Shown: positions 1 to 9,397, counted from the stretch's first letter. The stretch is DNA of 64,000 bases from Actinotalea sp. Marseille-Q4924 (GCF_916618755.1 NZ_CAKAKB010000003.1:62001-126000), one strand, 5' to 3'. The notes: generated by a model from the letters alone, not told the origin. Translations and numbers: made by a program.

Positions 1-1669
1 GGCCGAGCGCGCGGGCGTGGAACGCCCGGAGGTCCGCGTCCTCGCCCCGGCGCGTGGCGGCGGCCGCCGCCTCGTCCCGCGCCGCCTCCCACAGCCGCTG
101 GCCGACCTTGTACGACGGCGCCTGGCCGGGCCAGCCGAGGTACCGGTTCAGCTCGAACCGCAGGAAGCCCTCGTCCATGTTGACGTTGGCGCGCAGGAAC
201 TCCCACGCGGTCTCCGCGTCCCAGGGGCCGCCGCCCCACCGCTGGGGCCGGTCCAGCCCCAGGTGCACGCCGATGTCGAGGACGACGCGTGCGGCGCGCA
301 TCCGCTGGGCGTCGAGCATGCCCAGCCGGTCGCCCGGGTCGTCCATGAAGCCCAGGTCCGCCATGAGCCGCTCGGCGTAGAGGGCCCAGCCCTCGCCGTG
401 GCCCGAGACCCAGCACGCGAGCCGGCGCCAGGTGTTGAGCGCCTGCCGCTGGTGCACCGCCTGGGCGATCTGGAGGTGGTGGCCGGGGACGCCCTCGTGG
501 TAGACGGTCGTCTTCTCGCGCCAGGTCGTGAACGTCTCGACGCCGGGCGGCACGGACCACCACATCCGCCCCGGCCGGGAGAAGTCGTCCGACGGCCCGG
601 TGTAGTAGATGCCGCCGTTCTGCGTGGGCGCGATCATGCACTCCAGCGCGAGCAGCGCGTCCGGGATGTCGAAGTGCGTCCCGCGCAGGGCGGTGATCGC
701 GGCGTCCGACGTCTCCTGCATCCAGCGGCGCAGCTCCTCGGTGCCGTGCAGGACGCGTGCCGGGTCCTTGTCGAGCTCGGCGATGGCGTCGGCGACGGTG
801 GCGTCGGGGCCGGCGATCCGCCGCGCGACCTCCTCCTGCTCGTCGATGATCCGGTCGAGCTCCTCCAGGCCCCAGCGGTACGTCTCCTCGAGGTCCACCT
901 CCGCGCCGAGGAAGTACCGGGACCACAGGAGGTAGCGCGCGGCGCCGACGGCGTCCTCGGCCGGCGCCTCGGGCAGGAGCTCCTCGCGCAGGTAGGTGGC
1001 CAGGTGCGCGTAGGCGGCGCGGGCGGCGGCGGCACCCCGGTCGAGCGCGTCCCGACGCTCGGCGGCGTCGGGCGCGTCGGCGAGGGCCGCCTGGGCCTTC
1101 GGCCCGGTCACGAAGGTCGTGAAGAAGGATGTGTCCGGCGCGGCGAGCTGCTCGGCCTGGGCGATGCACTCGAGCACCTGCCGCCGGGCGGCGGTGCGGC
1201 CCCGGGCGGCGGCGAGGCGCAGCGACTCCACGACGCCGTCGGCCGCTGCGGGCAGCGCCTCGAGACGGGCGAGCACGGCGTCCCAGTGGGCGGGCGTCGC
1301 CGTCGGCATGAGGTCGAAGACGTCGCGGAGCTCCTGCACGGGGGAGGCGATGTTGTTGAGCTGACCGAGCAGCTCGTCCGCCTCGTGCAGCTCGAGCTCC
1401 AGGCCGATGCGCTCCCGCATCGCGGCGAGCGTCACGGTGTCGGTGTGGTCCTGCGGGGTCGCGGCGTCGAGCTCGGCGAGCACGGCACGTGCGGCGTCGG
1501 CCTGGGCCTGGTGGCCGGCGGGGGAGAAGTCGGTCATGAGGTGGTCGTACCCGGACAGCCCCATCGCGGTCGCCGCCAGGGGGTTGAGGCGGGCGATCGT
1601 CTCGACGTAGCGGTCGGCGATCGCGTCGATCGCCGTGGGGGTGCGGGCCGGCTGAGCGTCGGTGGTCAT
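1..1669 (-). CDS. DUF885 family hydrolase, C-terminus beyond window edge
   Basis: About 556 codons of a DUF885-family protein are visible, starting at ATG 1669 (MTTDAQPARTP...) and running off the left edge. Around residue 390 the segment YHEGVPGHHLQIA resembles an HExxH-type metallopeptidase motif, which is typical of DUF885. Downstream motifs (SGHGEGWALYAERLM, then RFELNRYLGWPGQ) are also typical of the family. No signal peptide is seen, so a cytoplasmic protein is inferred. The substrate is unknown; some relatives are annotated as peptidases or dipeptide hydrolases. It is divergent from the small membrane protein at 1789. The family call is secure and the function is not. Confidence 0.85.
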   Translation of the reverse strand, partial: MTTDAQPARTPTAIDAIADRYVETIARLNPLAATAMGLSGYDHLMTDFSPAGHQAQADAARAVLAELDAATPQDHTDTVTLAAMRERIGLELELHEADELLGQLNNIASPVQELRDVFDLMPTATPAHWDAVLARLEALPAAADGVVESLRLAAARGRTAARRQVLECIAQAEQLAAPDTSFFTTFVTGPKAQAALADAPDAAERRDALDRGAAAARAAYAHLATYLREELLPEAPAEDAVGAARYLLWSRYFLGAEVDLEETYRWGLEELDRIIDEQEEVARRIAGPDATVADAIAELDKDPARVLHGTEELRRWMQETSDAAITALRGTHFDIPDALLALECMIAPTQNGGIYYTGPSDDFSRPGRMWWSVPPGVETFTTWREKTTVYHEGVPGHHLQIAQAVHQRQALNTWRRLACWVSGHGEGWALYAERLMADLGFMDDPGDRLGMLDAQRMRAARVVLDIGVHLGLDRPQRWGGGPWDAETAWEFLRANVNMDEGFLRFELNRYLGWPGQAPSYKVGQRLWEAARDEAAAAATRRGEDADLRAFHARALG

Positions 1670-1788
1670 GGGGCAGGAGCCTATTCCGGTCCCCGGTGTC
1701 TCTCGCAGGCGAGCCGCAGGGACCTCCGTCCCTCCCGCCGGCGTGCGACACGGTCGAACACTGGAGCCACGTCGTCGGAGGAGGAGCC

Positions 1789-2187
1789 ATGCACCCGTCC
1801 CGACTGGTCGCCGCCGCGGCGGCCTGGGCCGCAGCGGTCCTGTACGTCCTTGTCGGCCTGGGCGTGCTCGACATCGGCCGCGCCGTCGAGCCCGGAGCGG
1901 AGGACCTCCTGGCGTTCGGGCTCGCCGCGGGTGCCGCTCAGCTGCTCGTCGGCGTCGCTGTCCTGGTGGCGCGCGGGCGGGCGCCGCTGCTCGTCGTCGT
2001 CGGCTTCGAGATCCTCGTGGTGCTCATGTACGTGGCCGTGGCGAGCGTCCGGGTCCCGGCGTACGAGGTCTACGGCGTGACCATCAAGGCGCTCGAGATC
2101 GTCGCGATGGTGGCCACGCTCGTGCTCGCGACCCACCTGCAGCCCGTCCGCACCGGTGCGGAGCGCCACGTCGGCCACGGCATCTGA
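1789..2187 (+). CDS. small membrane protein, unknown function
   Basis: A 132-residue protein beginning MHPSRLVAAAAAWAAAVLYVL. ATG 1789 was preferred to a GTG near 1696 because a strong ribosome-binding site (GGAGGAGG) lies directly upstream. Four hydrophobic segments span most of the length (about residues 5-25, 36-58, 62-80, 88-110), so it should be an integral membrane protein. I recognise no domain. It lies between the divergent DUF885 gene and the DinB-like gene, with 53 nt to the latter, so possible co-transcription is the only functional hint. Confidence 0.65.
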   Translation: MHPSRLVAAAAAWAAAVLYVLVGLGVLDIGRAVEPGAEDLLAFGLAAGAAQLLVGVAVLVARGRAPLLVVVGFEILVVLMYVAVASVRVPAYEVYGVTIKALEIVAMVATLVLATHLQPVRTGAERHVGHGI

Positions 2188-2240
2188 CGCGGGCCGCGCG
2201 TACCGTCGTCCTCGTCGAGCGGAGTCGCGAGGAGGACCCG

Positions 2241-2846
2241 GTGACGCAGGACGAGGCGACCTACGGGTCGGAGGAGTTCGACTGGTCGGTCCTGCAGGTG
2301 CCGACGGCCGCCGCGATGGTGCGGGGGCAGCTCGAGTTCTCCTGGCTGGAGCTGCGCGACCGGCTGCGTGCGGTCGACGACGAGACGTTCCGGTGGGAGC
2401 CGGTGCCCGGTGCCCTGTCCGTGGTGCGGCGGGGCACCGAGCGGACGCCGCGCACCCTCGGCACGGGGGACTGGGTCGCCGAGTGGCCTGGCGGCACCGA
2501 CGAGCCGACCCCGCGGACGATCGCGTGGCTGGTCGCCCACCTCACCGAGGCGGTCTTCGAGCGGTGGGAGTGGACGTTCGGCGAGCACCGGCGGCGGCGC
2601 ACCGACGTGGAGGTGCACGGCGAGGTCGGCCCGGCGGTCGCCGGGCTGTCACGCTGGGTCGACGCCTGGCGGGCGGGCATCGCGGCCCTGCCGGACGAGG
2701 ACGTGATGCGGGTCGGGCTGAGCACCGCGACGCCCATCGACGCCCAGGCGCCCTTCGGCCACCTCGTGCTCCACATGAACCGCGAGATCATCCACCACGG
2801 CGCGGAGATCATGGCGTTGGCCGACCTGCGCGGCGCCCTGCGCTGA
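2241..2846 (+). CDS. DinB-superfamily (mycothiol-dependent enzyme-like) protein
   Basis: A 201-residue protein starting at GTG 2241 behind GAGGAGGA. The four-helix DinB/maleylpyruvate isomerase-like fold is suggested by the N-terminal helix (MVRGQLEFSWLELRDRL), the central TIAWLVAHLTEAVFERWEW and the late histidine-rich HMNREIIHHGAEI. In this superfamily three histidines from such helices bind a metal, and in actinomycetes many members use mycothiol as the thiol cofactor. The exact reaction cannot be read from the sequence. It converges on the carboxylase operon. Confidence 0.75.
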   Translation: MTQDEATYGSEEFDWSVLQVPTAAAMVRGQLEFSWLELRDRLRAVDDETFRWEPVPGALSVVRRGTERTPRTLGTGDWVAEWPGGTDEPTPRTIAWLVAHLTEAVFERWEWTFGEHRRRRTDVEVHGEVGPAVAGLSRWVDAWRAGIAALPDEDVMRVGLSTATPIDAQAPFGHLVLHMNREIIHHGAEIMALADLRGALR

Positions 2847-2926
2847 CGGCCGCCACGGCGCCCGGCTGGCACGGCGTGCGAGAGCTCACGACGCTCGCGC
2901 CACCACTGCCGGCGCGGGACCGCACC

Positions 2927-3160
2927 TCAGGGGTGCGTGCTCCAGCGCCAGGCGTCGGGCCCGGGCGAGAGGCGGTCGGACAGGCGGTTCGCGGCGTCGC
3001 GCCAGCGGCGCCGCGCCTGCACCGAGGGGGTGGGGTCGGCGGCGAGGTGCGCGGCGTCGTCGTCGGCGGACTGCGCGCCGGCGGCGAGCCCGGCGACCAG
3101 GGCCGCCAGCTCGACGTCGTCGGGGGCTCCGCGGACGACGCGGACGTCGGGCGGGGTCAC
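2927..3160 (-). CDS. acyl-CoA carboxylase epsilon subunit
   Basis: A 77-residue protein (GTG start at 3160). The N-terminal [19 protein letters not shown] and C-terminal AWRWSTHP match the small actinobacterial acyl-CoA carboxylase epsilon family. These subunits bind the beta chain and stimulate acetyl/propionyl-CoA carboxylase. The start overlaps the stop of the beta-subunit gene by 4 nt (GTGA, 3157-3160), which indicates translational coupling and a shared complex. The length is normal for the family. Confidence 0.88.
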   Translation of the reverse strand: MTPPDVRVVRGAPDDVELAALVAGLAAGAQSADDDAAHLAADPTPSVQARRRWRDAANRLSDRLSPGPDAWRWSTHP

Positions 3161-4767
3161 AGCGGGATGTTCCCGTGCTTCTTGGCCGGCAGGCTCGCGC
3201 GCTTGGTGCGCAGCGCCCGCAGCGCGCGGACCACCTGGGCACGCGTCTCGGACGGCCGGATGACGGCGTCGACGTAGCCGCGCTCGGCGGCGTCGTAGGG
3301 GTTCACCAGCGCCTCCTCGTACTCGGCGGTCAGGCGGGCGCGCTCGGCGTCCACGTCACCACCGTCCTCCGCGACCTTCTTGAGCGCACCCCGGTGGAGG
3401 ATGTTGACGGCGCCGCCCGCGCCCATGACGGCGATCTGGGCGGTCGGCCACGCGAGGTTGACGTCGGCACCGAGCTGCTTGGACCCCATGACGATGTACG
3501 CGCCGCCGTAGGCCTTGCGCGTGATGACGGTGACGAGGGGCACCGTGGCCTCGGCGTAGGCGTAGATGAGCTTCGCGCCGCGGCGGATGATGCCGTTCCA
3601 CTCCTGGTCGGTGCCCGGGAGGAAGCCCGGGACGTCCACGAAGGTCAGCACCGGGATGTTGAACGCGTCGCAGGTGCGCACGAAGCGGGCGGCCTTCTCG
3701 GCGGCGTTGATGTCGAGCGTCCCCGCCATCTGCTGCGGCTGGTTGGCGACGACGCCCACGGGGCGCCCCTCGACGTGGCCGAACCCGACGATGACGTTCT
3801 GCGCGTACAGCGGCTGGACCTCGAGGAAGTCGCCGTGGTCGAGGACGTGGCCGATGACGGTGTGCATGTCGTACGGCTGGGAGTCGGAGTCCGGGACGAG
3901 GGTGTCCAGCTCGAGGTCCTCGTCCGTGGTGCCCAGGTCGGCGTGCGCGTCGTCCTCCCACACCGGGGGCTCGGAGAGGTTGTTCGACGGCAGGTAGCCG
4001 ACCAGCGCCTTGACCCAGTCGATGGCGTCGTCCTCGTCCGCGCCGAGGTAGTGCGCGACGCCGGAGCGTGCGTTGTGCGTCTGACCGCCGCCGAGCTCCT
4101 CGAAGCCGACGTCCTCGCCCGTCACGGCGCGGATGACGTCCGGGCCGGTGATGAACATGTTGGACGTCCCGTCGGCCATGACGACGAAGTCGGTGAGGGC
4201 GGGGGAGTACACCGCCCCGCCGGCGCTCGGGCCGAGGATGAGGGAGATCTGCGGGATCACGCCCGACGCGGCGACGTTGCGGCGGAAGATCTCGGCGAAC
4301 TGCGTGAGGGCCGCCACGCCCTCCTGGATCCGCGCGCCGCCGCCGTCCAGCACGCCGATGAGCGGCACGCCGGTGCGCAGCGCCAGGTCCATGACCTTGG
4401 TGATCTTCTGCCCGTGCACCTCGCCGAGGGAGCCGCCGAAGACGGTGAAGTCCTGGCTGTAGACGCAGACCTGGCGGCCGTCGATGGTGCCGTACCCGGT
4501 GACGACGCCGTCGCCCGGCGTCTTGCGCTTCTCGAGGCCGAAGCGGGTCGACCGGTGGGCCGCGAAGGCGTCGAGCTCGACGAAGCTGCCCTCGTCCAGC
4601 AGGGCGGCGATGCGCTCCCGTGCGGTCTTCTTCCGCCGCGGGTGCTGCTTGGCCGCCGCGACCTCCTCCTGGGCGTCGACGGCACGGGACGTGCGCCCGG
4701 CGAGGTCGGCGAGCTTCGCGTCCGTACCCGCGGAGGTGCCGGTCGAGGTGGCGAGTGCGTCAGTCAC
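3157..4767 (-). CDS. pccB: acyl-CoA carboxylase beta (carboxyltransferase) subunit
   Basis: A 536-residue carboxyltransferase that moves CO2 from biotin to an acyl-CoA, supplying malonyl- or methylmalonyl-CoA for lipid synthesis. Both crotonase-like halves are present: the N-terminal acyl-CoA part with [13 protein letters not shown] and [13 protein letters not shown], and the C-terminal biotin part with [15 protein letters not shown] and [18 protein letters not shown]. The residue after AYGGAY (position 425) is Ile. In Streptomyces homologues, Ile at this site accompanies acetyl-CoA use and Asp accompanies propionyl-CoA use, so the pccB name may mislead. GTG 4767 was chosen because a -10 hexamer lies 7 nt upstream. 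Biotin ligase is divergent next door. Confidence 0.92.
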   Translation of the reverse strand: MTDALATSTGTSAGTDAKLADLAGRTSRAVDAQEEVAAAKQHPRRKKTARERIAALLDEGSFVELDAFAAHRSTRFGLEKRKTPGDGVVTGYGTIDGRQVCVYSQDFTVFGGSLGEVHGQKITKVMDLALRTGVPLIGVLDGGGARIQEGVAALTQFAEIFRRNVAASGVIPQISLILGPSAGGAVYSPALTDFVVMADGTSNMFITGPDVIRAVTGEDVGFEELGGGQTHNARSGVAHYLGADEDDAIDWVKALVGYLPSNNLSEPPVWEDDAHADLGTTDEDLELDTLVPDSDSQPYDMHTVIGHVLDHGDFLEVQPLYAQNVIVGFGHVEGRPVGVVANQPQQMAGTLDINAAEKAARFVRTCDAFNIPVLTFVDVPGFLPGTDQEWNGIIRRGAKLIYAYAEATVPLVTVITRKAYGGAYIVMGSKQLGADVNLAWPTAQIAVMGAGGAVNILHRGALKKVAEDGGDVDAERARLTAEYEEALVNPYDAAERGYVDAVIRPSETRAQVVRALRALRTKRASLPAKKHGNIPL

Positions 4768-4774
4768 CCGAGTG

Positions 4775-4780
4775 AGGGTA
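4775..4780 (-). promoter_or_regulatory. -10 element of carboxylase beta-subunit gene (leaderless)
   Basis: TACCCT on the minus strand ends 7 nt before GTG 4767. This spacing places the transcription start at or next to the start codon and fits a leaderless mRNA. Confidence 0.6.
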
Positions 4781-4846
4781 GTTGTCGGGATCAGCACATG
4801 CCGGATGCCGTTCCCCACCGTGTCGGCCCACCGCCGTGTGCGGGTC

Positions 4847-4874
4847 TCGACAAACGTCGGCGTGTCGCTAGGGT
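4847..4874 (+). promoter_or_regulatory. promoter of biotin ligase gene (leaderless)
   Basis: A -35-like TCGACA (4847-4852), a 16-nt spacer and -10 TAGGGT (4869-4874), followed by 6 nt and then ATG 4881. This is the best -35/-10 pair among the leaderless-type promoters here. Confidence 0.6.
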
Positions 4875-4880
4875 CGCGCC

Positions 4881-5756
4881 ATGTCTGCTGCGCGTGAGCC
4901 GTTGGAGCCCGCTGCCGTCGTGGCGGCGCTGCGGTCCGCGGGGGCGACCGGGCGCGTCGTCGTCGTCGAGCGGACGGCGTCCACCTCGGCGGACGTCCTT
5001 GCCGGTCTCGCCGCGGCGCCGGCGGACTGGCCCGACCGCTCGGTGCTGGTGACCGACCACCAGGAGGGCGGGCGCGGCCGGCGCGGGCGGACCTGGACGA
5101 CGCCGGCGCGCGCCGCCCTGACCTTCTCCGTCGTGCTCCGGCCCGCGGGTGCGGTGCCGCCGGACCGGTGGGGGTGGTTGCCGCTCCTGGCCGGGCTGGC
5201 GGTCGTCGAGGCGGTCGAGCGGGTCGCCGGTGTGCGGGCCGGGGTGAAGTGGCCGAACGACGTGCTTGTCGACGCGGACGCCGAGGACCTCCCGGGCTGG
5301 GGGACGCGCCGCAAGCTCGTGGGCATCCTCGGCGACCTCGCACTCGTGCCGGAAGGACGCGCGGCGGTCGTGGGGATCGGCGTCAACGTCGACCAGACCG
5401 CGCACGAGCTGCCCGTGGCGACCGCGACGTCGCTGCGCCTGCTCGGTGCGGACGGCAGCGGGGCCGCGCCGGAGCGCACGGCGCTGCTGGCCGCCGTCGT
5501 CGAGGGCCTCCTCGAGGTCGACGCCCGGTGGCGTGCGGCGGGTGGCGACGTCCACCGGGCCGGCCTGGACTCCCGCGTCGCCGCGGTCTGCACGACGCTC
5601 GGTCGGCAGGTCCGTGTGGACCTCCCCGGCGACGGGGTCCTCGAGGGCGTCGCCCGGTCGCTGGCACCCGACGGGTCCCTCGAGGTGGTCGATGCCGGCG
5701 GCCGTGTGCACGGCGTCCTGGCCGGTGACGTCCGTCACACGCGGATGGCCCGCTGA
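4881..5756 (+). CDS. birA: biotin--[acetyl-CoA-carboxylase] ligase
   Basis: A 291-residue biotin protein ligase that activates biotin as biotinyl-AMP and attaches it to a carboxyl-carrier lysine. The biotin/ATP loop [11 protein letters not shown] (about residues 58-68) and the KWPNDVLV lysine motif are clear, and a short C-terminal beta domain follows. There is no N-terminal winged-helix DNA-binding domain, so it is a monofunctional (group I) ligase rather than a BirA repressor. It is divergent from the carboxylase beta gene across 113 nt, and that biotin-dependent complex is its expected client. A leaderless promoter fixes the ATG. Confidence 0.92.
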   Translation: MSAAREPLEPAAVVAALRSAGATGRVVVVERTASTSADVLAGLAAAPADWPDRSVLVTDHQEGGRGRRGRTWTTPARAALTFSVVLRPAGAVPPDRWGWLPLLAGLAVVEAVERVAGVRAGVKWPNDVLVDADAEDLPGWGTRRKLVGILGDLALVPEGRAAVVGIGVNVDQTAHELPVATATSLRLLGADGSGAAPERTALLAAVVEGLLEVDARWRAAGGDVHRAGLDSRVAAVCTTLGRQVRVDLPGDGVLEGVARSLAPDGSLEVVDAGGRVHGVLAGDVRHTRMAR

Positions 5757-5758
5757 AC

Positions 5759-5764
5759 TAGCCT
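5759..5764 (+). promoter_or_regulatory. -10 element of cyclase gene (leaderless)
   Basis: TAGCCT directly after the birA stop codon, 6 nt before GTG 5771. It supports the GTG start and independent transcription of the cyclase gene. Confidence 0.55.
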
Positions 5765-5770
5765 GGCCGG

Positions 5771-6829
5771 GTGGACGACGACGAGCGGGGGGACGGGCCC
5801 GAGGCCTCGACGGACGCCGACTCGACCGTCGCGCGGCTCGAGGACCAGCTCCTCGGCGGGCCCCGGACGCTGTCCCTCTCGGATGTCGCCGCCAGCGCGG
5901 GCGCCGGCATCGAGGACGTCCGCCTCTTCTGGCACGCGCTCGGCCTGCCGACGCTCGAGGACGGCGCGGTCGCCTACACCGAGGCCGACGCCGAGGCGGT
6001 CCGGCTGCTGCACCGCGCGTCGCAGACCTACGACGTCTCCGACCGAACGGCCGTCTCCCTCGTGCGGTCGATCGGCCACACGACGGACCGGCTGGTGCTG
6101 TGGCAGGTGGAGGCGCTGACAGAGCACCTCGCCCAGCGCCACGACCTCGACGACGTCACGGCGCGCCTCCTCGTGCTCGACCGCCTCAGCGAGATCGCCC
6201 CGTTGCTCGAGCACCAGCTCGTGCACGCCTGGCGCCGGCAGCTCGCGGCGCTGGCGGCGCGCATCGCGGCGGAGTTCGGATCCGCCCGCGGCAGGCCCTC
6301 CGGCGACGACGACGAGCTGCCGCTTGCCCGGGCCGTCGGGTTCGCCGACATGGTGTCCTTCACCAAGCGCACGGCCCGCCTCGGGGCGCACGAGCTGGCC
6401 GACTTCGTGCAGCACTTCGAGACCGGCGCACGCGACGTCGTCACGAACAACGGCGGACGCGTGGTCAAGACGATCGGCGACGCGGTGCTCTTCGTCGCCG
6501 ACGACGTGCGGGCGGGCGCGGAGATCGCGCTGGGCCTGGCCGACAGGTTCCACGCGGGCGCTCCGACGCCCGTGCGCGTCAGCTGCGTGTGGGGCCGCGT
6601 GCTCTCGCGCTTCGGCGACGTGTTCGGGCCCACCGTCAACGTGGCGGCCCGCCTGACGGAGGAGGCGGAGCCGGGCACGGTGCTGCTGGACCCCGGGACG
6701 GCCGCCGAGGTGCGCGCGTTGGGCGGGTACCACCTGGTGGAGCTGACGGACCGCGAGATCGAGGGCATCGGCCCGTTGCGCCCGGTGCGGCTCGAGCGCG
6801 TGCGGCTCCGGCTGGCGCACGAGGACTGA
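5771..6829 (+). CDS. class III adenylate/guanylate cyclase with helical N-domain
   Basis: A 352-residue protein. Residues 1-170 are helical with no transmembrane segment. Residues 185-350 form a class III nucleotidyl cyclase domain. All six catalytic positions can be read: metal Asp193 (FADM) and Asp237 (TIGD), purine-specifying Lys233 and Asp283, and transition-state Asn290 and Arg294 (TVNVAAR). The Lys/Asp pair predicts ATP as substrate and so cAMP as product. The layout resembles Mycobacterium tuberculosis Rv1264, whose helical domain makes the enzyme pH-sensitive. Similar control here is inference. The protein should be cytosolic. It converges on the HMCES-like gene. Confidence 0.85.
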   Translation: MDDDERGDGPEASTDADSTVARLEDQLLGGPRTLSLSDVAASAGAGIEDVRLFWHALGLPTLEDGAVAYTEADAEAVRLLHRASQTYDVSDRTAVSLVRSIGHTTDRLVLWQVEALTEHLAQRHDLDDVTARLLVLDRLSEIAPLLEHQLVHAWRRQLAALAARIAAEFGSARGRPSGDDDELPLARAVGFADMVSFTKRTARLGAHELADFVQHFETGARDVVTNNGGRVVKTIGDAVLFVADDVRAGAEIALGLADRFHAGAPTPVRVSCVWGRVLSRFGDVFGPTVNVAARLTEEAEPGTVLLDPGTAAEVRALGGYHLVELTDREIEGIGPLRPVRLERVRLRLAHED

Positions 6830-6835
6830 GCGCGA

Positions 6836-7738
6836 TCACGCTCGTCGCGGCCCGCTGGGCGACCGTGCGTCCGGCACGGATGCGTCGGGCACGGGTGCGT
6901 CGGGCTCGACCGGCTCGATGAGCTCGGGACCGTTCGTGCCCACGCGGTTCACCGCGGTCGAGACGGGTGTCGCGACCAGAGAGGGCGCCTGGGTGCGGAG
7001 GAGCGCGACGGCCGCCGCGCCGTCCTGCTGGTGCGGGTCCAGCCACGCGTCCCAGGCCTCGGGCGGCAGGATCACCGGCCGCCGGTCGTGGATGCTCGAC
7101 AGGTGCGGGTCGTTCGTCGGCGCGCCGCCGGTGACGATGGTCATGGTGACGAGCCAGCGGTTCGGGTCGTCGTCGGGCAGGGAGCGGTCCCGCCAGAACT
7201 CGTACAGGCCGGCGAAGGCCAGCGGGGCGCCGTCGGGGGAGTGGATCCAGAACGGCTGCTTCGGGGTTCGCTTCGGGGAGCCCTCGGGCGGCGCCTGCCA
7301 CTCGAAGTAGCCCTCCGCGGGCACGAGGCAGCGGCGCGCGGCGACGGCCTTGCGGAAGGCCGGCTTCTCGACGAGGGACTCGACCCGCGCGTTGATCATG
7401 CGGTTGCCGACGCTCGGGTCCTTCGCCCAGCCCGGGACGAGGCCCCACCGCACCACCCGCAGCGACCGCTCGACGGGCGTGTCCCGGTCGGGCGCGTCCT
7501 CGTCGGCTGCGTCGCCGCGGGCTCCGTCGTCGTCGGGCACCTCGCCGCCGGTCTGCGGTGGCGCAGCGTCCGCGGTCGGCCGCTTCTCGCGCTCGACCAC
7601 CACGCGCACCGGGTCCGTCGGGGCGAGGTTCCACGAGGGTGGGAGCGCGCGGGCGTCGTCGGCGACCGCCTCCGGTGCCACGTCGAAGGCGTCGGCGAGG
7701 TCCAGGGCGTCCCGGAACGAGGCGTAGCGGCCGCACAT
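6836..7738 (-). CDS. SOS response-associated peptidase (HMCES/YedK family)
   Basis: A 300-residue protein beginning MCGRY. Cys2, exposed after Met removal, forms the thiazolidine crosslink with abasic sites in single-stranded DNA in this family. Other family residues are present: NLAPT, GLVPGWAKD, the NARVE loop, the Glu of EGYFEW and the His of SSIHDRRPVIL. The expected role is shielding abasic sites at replication forks. An acidic insertion of about 35 residues (around positions 65-90) interrupts the usual core, and a C-terminal proline-rich tail is extra. The start is fixed by the required MC N-terminus. Confidence 0.9.
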   Translation of the reverse strand: MCGRYASFRDALDLADAFDVAPEAVADDARALPPSWNLAPTDPVRVVVEREKRPTADAAPPQTGGEVPDDDGARGDAADEDAPDRDTPVERSLRVVRWGLVPGWAKDPSVGNRMINARVESLVEKPAFRKAVAARRCLVPAEGYFEWQAPPEGSPKRTPKQPFWIHSPDGAPLAFAGLYEFWRDRSLPDDDPNRWLVTMTIVTGGAPTNDPHLSSIHDRRPVILPPEAWDAWLDPHQQDGAAAVALLRTQAPSLVATPVSTAVNRVGTNGPELIEPVEPDAPVPDASVPDARSPSGPRRA

Positions 7739-7891
7739 GGGACCAGCATGCCGCCGGGCACCGACATCGGCCCACGACGCTGGCCACGGGCGAGCGCCGT
7801 CCACCGCAGCCGGCCTGCCGTGTCGATGCGGAGACCGCGTCCGAGGGGTGGAAGACTGTCCGCCGACGCGCGGATCGAAACGATTCGGTGT

Positions 7892-7897
7892 CACAAT
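7892..7897 (+). promoter_or_regulatory. possible -10 element of MFS gene (leaderless)
   Basis: CACAAT ends 6 nt before GTG 7904. It departs from the TANNNT pattern at its first base, so the call is tentative, but the spacing matches the other leaderless promoters here. Confidence 0.35.
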
Positions 7898-7903
7898 CGA
7901 GCA

Positions 7904-9388
7904 GTGCCTGTGACCTCACCCGACCGGACCGCTCTCCGGTCGACCTCGCCGCCCGCGCGGACCGCCCCGTCGGAGCGGACGTTCTGGTTCGTCCTGCTCG
8001 TGGGATCGCTGACCCTGCTGCCCGCCGTGACGACCGACATGTACCTGCCGTCGCTGCCCGACGTCGCGGCCGACCTGTCGACGACGCCCGCCGCGGCCCA
8101 GTTCACCATCACGGGGATGCTCATCGGGGGGGCGCTCGGCCAGCTCCTCGTCGGGCCGTTCTCGGACCGGGTCGGCCGCCGTCTGCCGGTGCTCATCGGC
8201 GTCTCGCTGCACGTCGTGATCTCGCTGCTGTGCGTGGTGGCCACCACCATCGAGCAGCTCGCGACGCTGCGTGTGCTGCAGGGCCTGGTGAGCGCGGGCG
8301 CCACCGTCGTCGCCATGGCCGTCATCCGCGACCGGTACACCGGCGCGGAGGCCGCCCGGATCATCTCCCGCCTCATGCTGGTCATCGCTGCGGCGCCCCT
8401 CCTCGCCCCGACGGCCGGCAGCGTCATCGCCGAGGCGTGGGGGTGGCGGGCGGTCTTCGTGACCCTCGCGATCTTCGCGGCGCTGCTCGTCGCCGTCGTC
8501 GCCCTCTTCCTGCCGGAGACCCTCCCGCCGCACCGCCGCGCCGCCCACGGCATCGCGGCGTCCTTCCGCGGCTACACCGCCCTGCTCCACGACGGACGCT
8601 TCGTCGCGCTCGCCGTCATCCCCGGCATGGCGATGGCGCTCATCATCAGCTACGTCGCCGGCTCGTCGTTCGTGTTCCAGGAGCAGTACGGGCTCAGCGC
8701 CCAGCAGTTCGCGTACGTCTTCGCGCTCGGGGGGACGTCGCTCGTCACAGGCTCGCAGGTCAACGCCGCGCTGGTACGCCGCTTCGGCCCGCTGACGCTG
8801 CTGCGGGTCGGCCTGCCGGTCACCCTCGCCTTCACCGTGCTGCTGGCAGTGCAGGGCGCGACCGGGATCGGTGGCTTGCCAGGCCTCGTGGTCGCGATCT
8901 GGTTCTCGACGGCGGTGCTCGGGTTCGTCATGGCCAACGCGTCGGCCCTCGCGCTGTCGCGCCACGGGGACCGCGCGGGGACGGCTGCGGCGTTCATCGG
9001 CTTCTTCCAGGCCGGCCTGGCCGGGGTGGTGAGCCCGCTCGTCGGGCTCCTGGGCGGCGACGCCCTGGCGATGACCGGTGTGATGCTCGCGAGCATGGTC
9101 GTCGCGCAGCTGGTGCTGACGTTCGGGACGCCCGCGTACCGGCGCGACGCGCACGAGCAGCTCGAGCACGTCGGGACGCAGGTGGCCCAGGTGCGAGCCG
9201 CGGCGGTGACGGCCGGTGAGGGGGAGCCTCTGCCGGTGGCGGACGTCGCGCCGGCACGGGAGCATGCGCCCGTCGAGGACGCGGAGCAGGCCGTCAAGGT
9301 CCCGGGCGAGGTCGGGGTGCGGGCCGTCGGGACGCCAGGCGAGGTGGCGATGCAGGGCGCGGGCGCACCGGCGCAGGCCCGGCCCTAA
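7904..9388 (+). CDS. MFS multidrug exporter, Bcr/CflA family
   Basis: A 494-residue major facilitator with about 12 membrane segments. TTDMYLPSLPDVAADL in the first helix-loop is the Bcr/CflA signature, and the loop 2/3 motif GPFSDRVGRRLPVL is the MFS A motif. The predicted role is proton-driven efflux of drugs or small metabolites. The roughly 80-residue hydrophilic C-terminal tail, rich in Ala/Val/Glu/Pro, is longer than usual. GTG 7904 and GTG 7910 are both possible; spacing to a -10-like element favours 7904. The TAA stop forms part of the next gene's -10 element. Confidence 0.88.
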   Translation: MPVTSPDRTALRSTSPPARTAPSERTFWFVLLVGSLTLLPAVTTDMYLPSLPDVAADLSTTPAAAQFTITGMLIGGALGQLLVGPFSDRVGRRLPVLIGVSLHVVISLLCVVATTIEQLATLRVLQGLVSAGATVVAMAVIRDRYTGAEAARIISRLMLVIAAAPLLAPTAGSVIAEAWGWRAVFVTLAIFAALLVAVVALFLPETLPPHRRAAHGIAASFRGYTALLHDGRFVALAVIPGMAMALIISYVAGSSFVFQEQYGLSAQQFAYVFALGGTSLVTGSQVNAALVRRFGPLTLLRVGLPVTLAFTVLLAVQGATGIGGLPGLVVAIWFSTAVLGFVMANASALALSRHGDRAGTAAAFIGFFQAGLAGVVSPLVGLLGGDALAMTGVMLASMVVAQLVLTFGTPAYRRDAHEQLEHVGTQVAQVRAAAVTAGEGEPLPVADVAPAREHAPVEDAEQAVKVPGEVGVRAVGTPGEVAMQGAGAPAQARP

Positions 9389-9391
9389 CCT
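9386..9391 (+). promoter_or_regulatory. -10 element of aminotransferase gene (leaderless)
   Basis: TAACCT overlaps the TAA stop codon of the MFS gene and ends 6 nt before ATG 9398. Confidence 0.6.
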
Positions 9392-9397
9392 GGGGCG

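Noticed and set aside
1662-2846. A 394-codon reading of the DinB-like gene
   Set aside because: The first 190 codons are Arg-rich, overlap the membrane-protein gene and lack a ribosome-binding site. The true start is GTG 2241.
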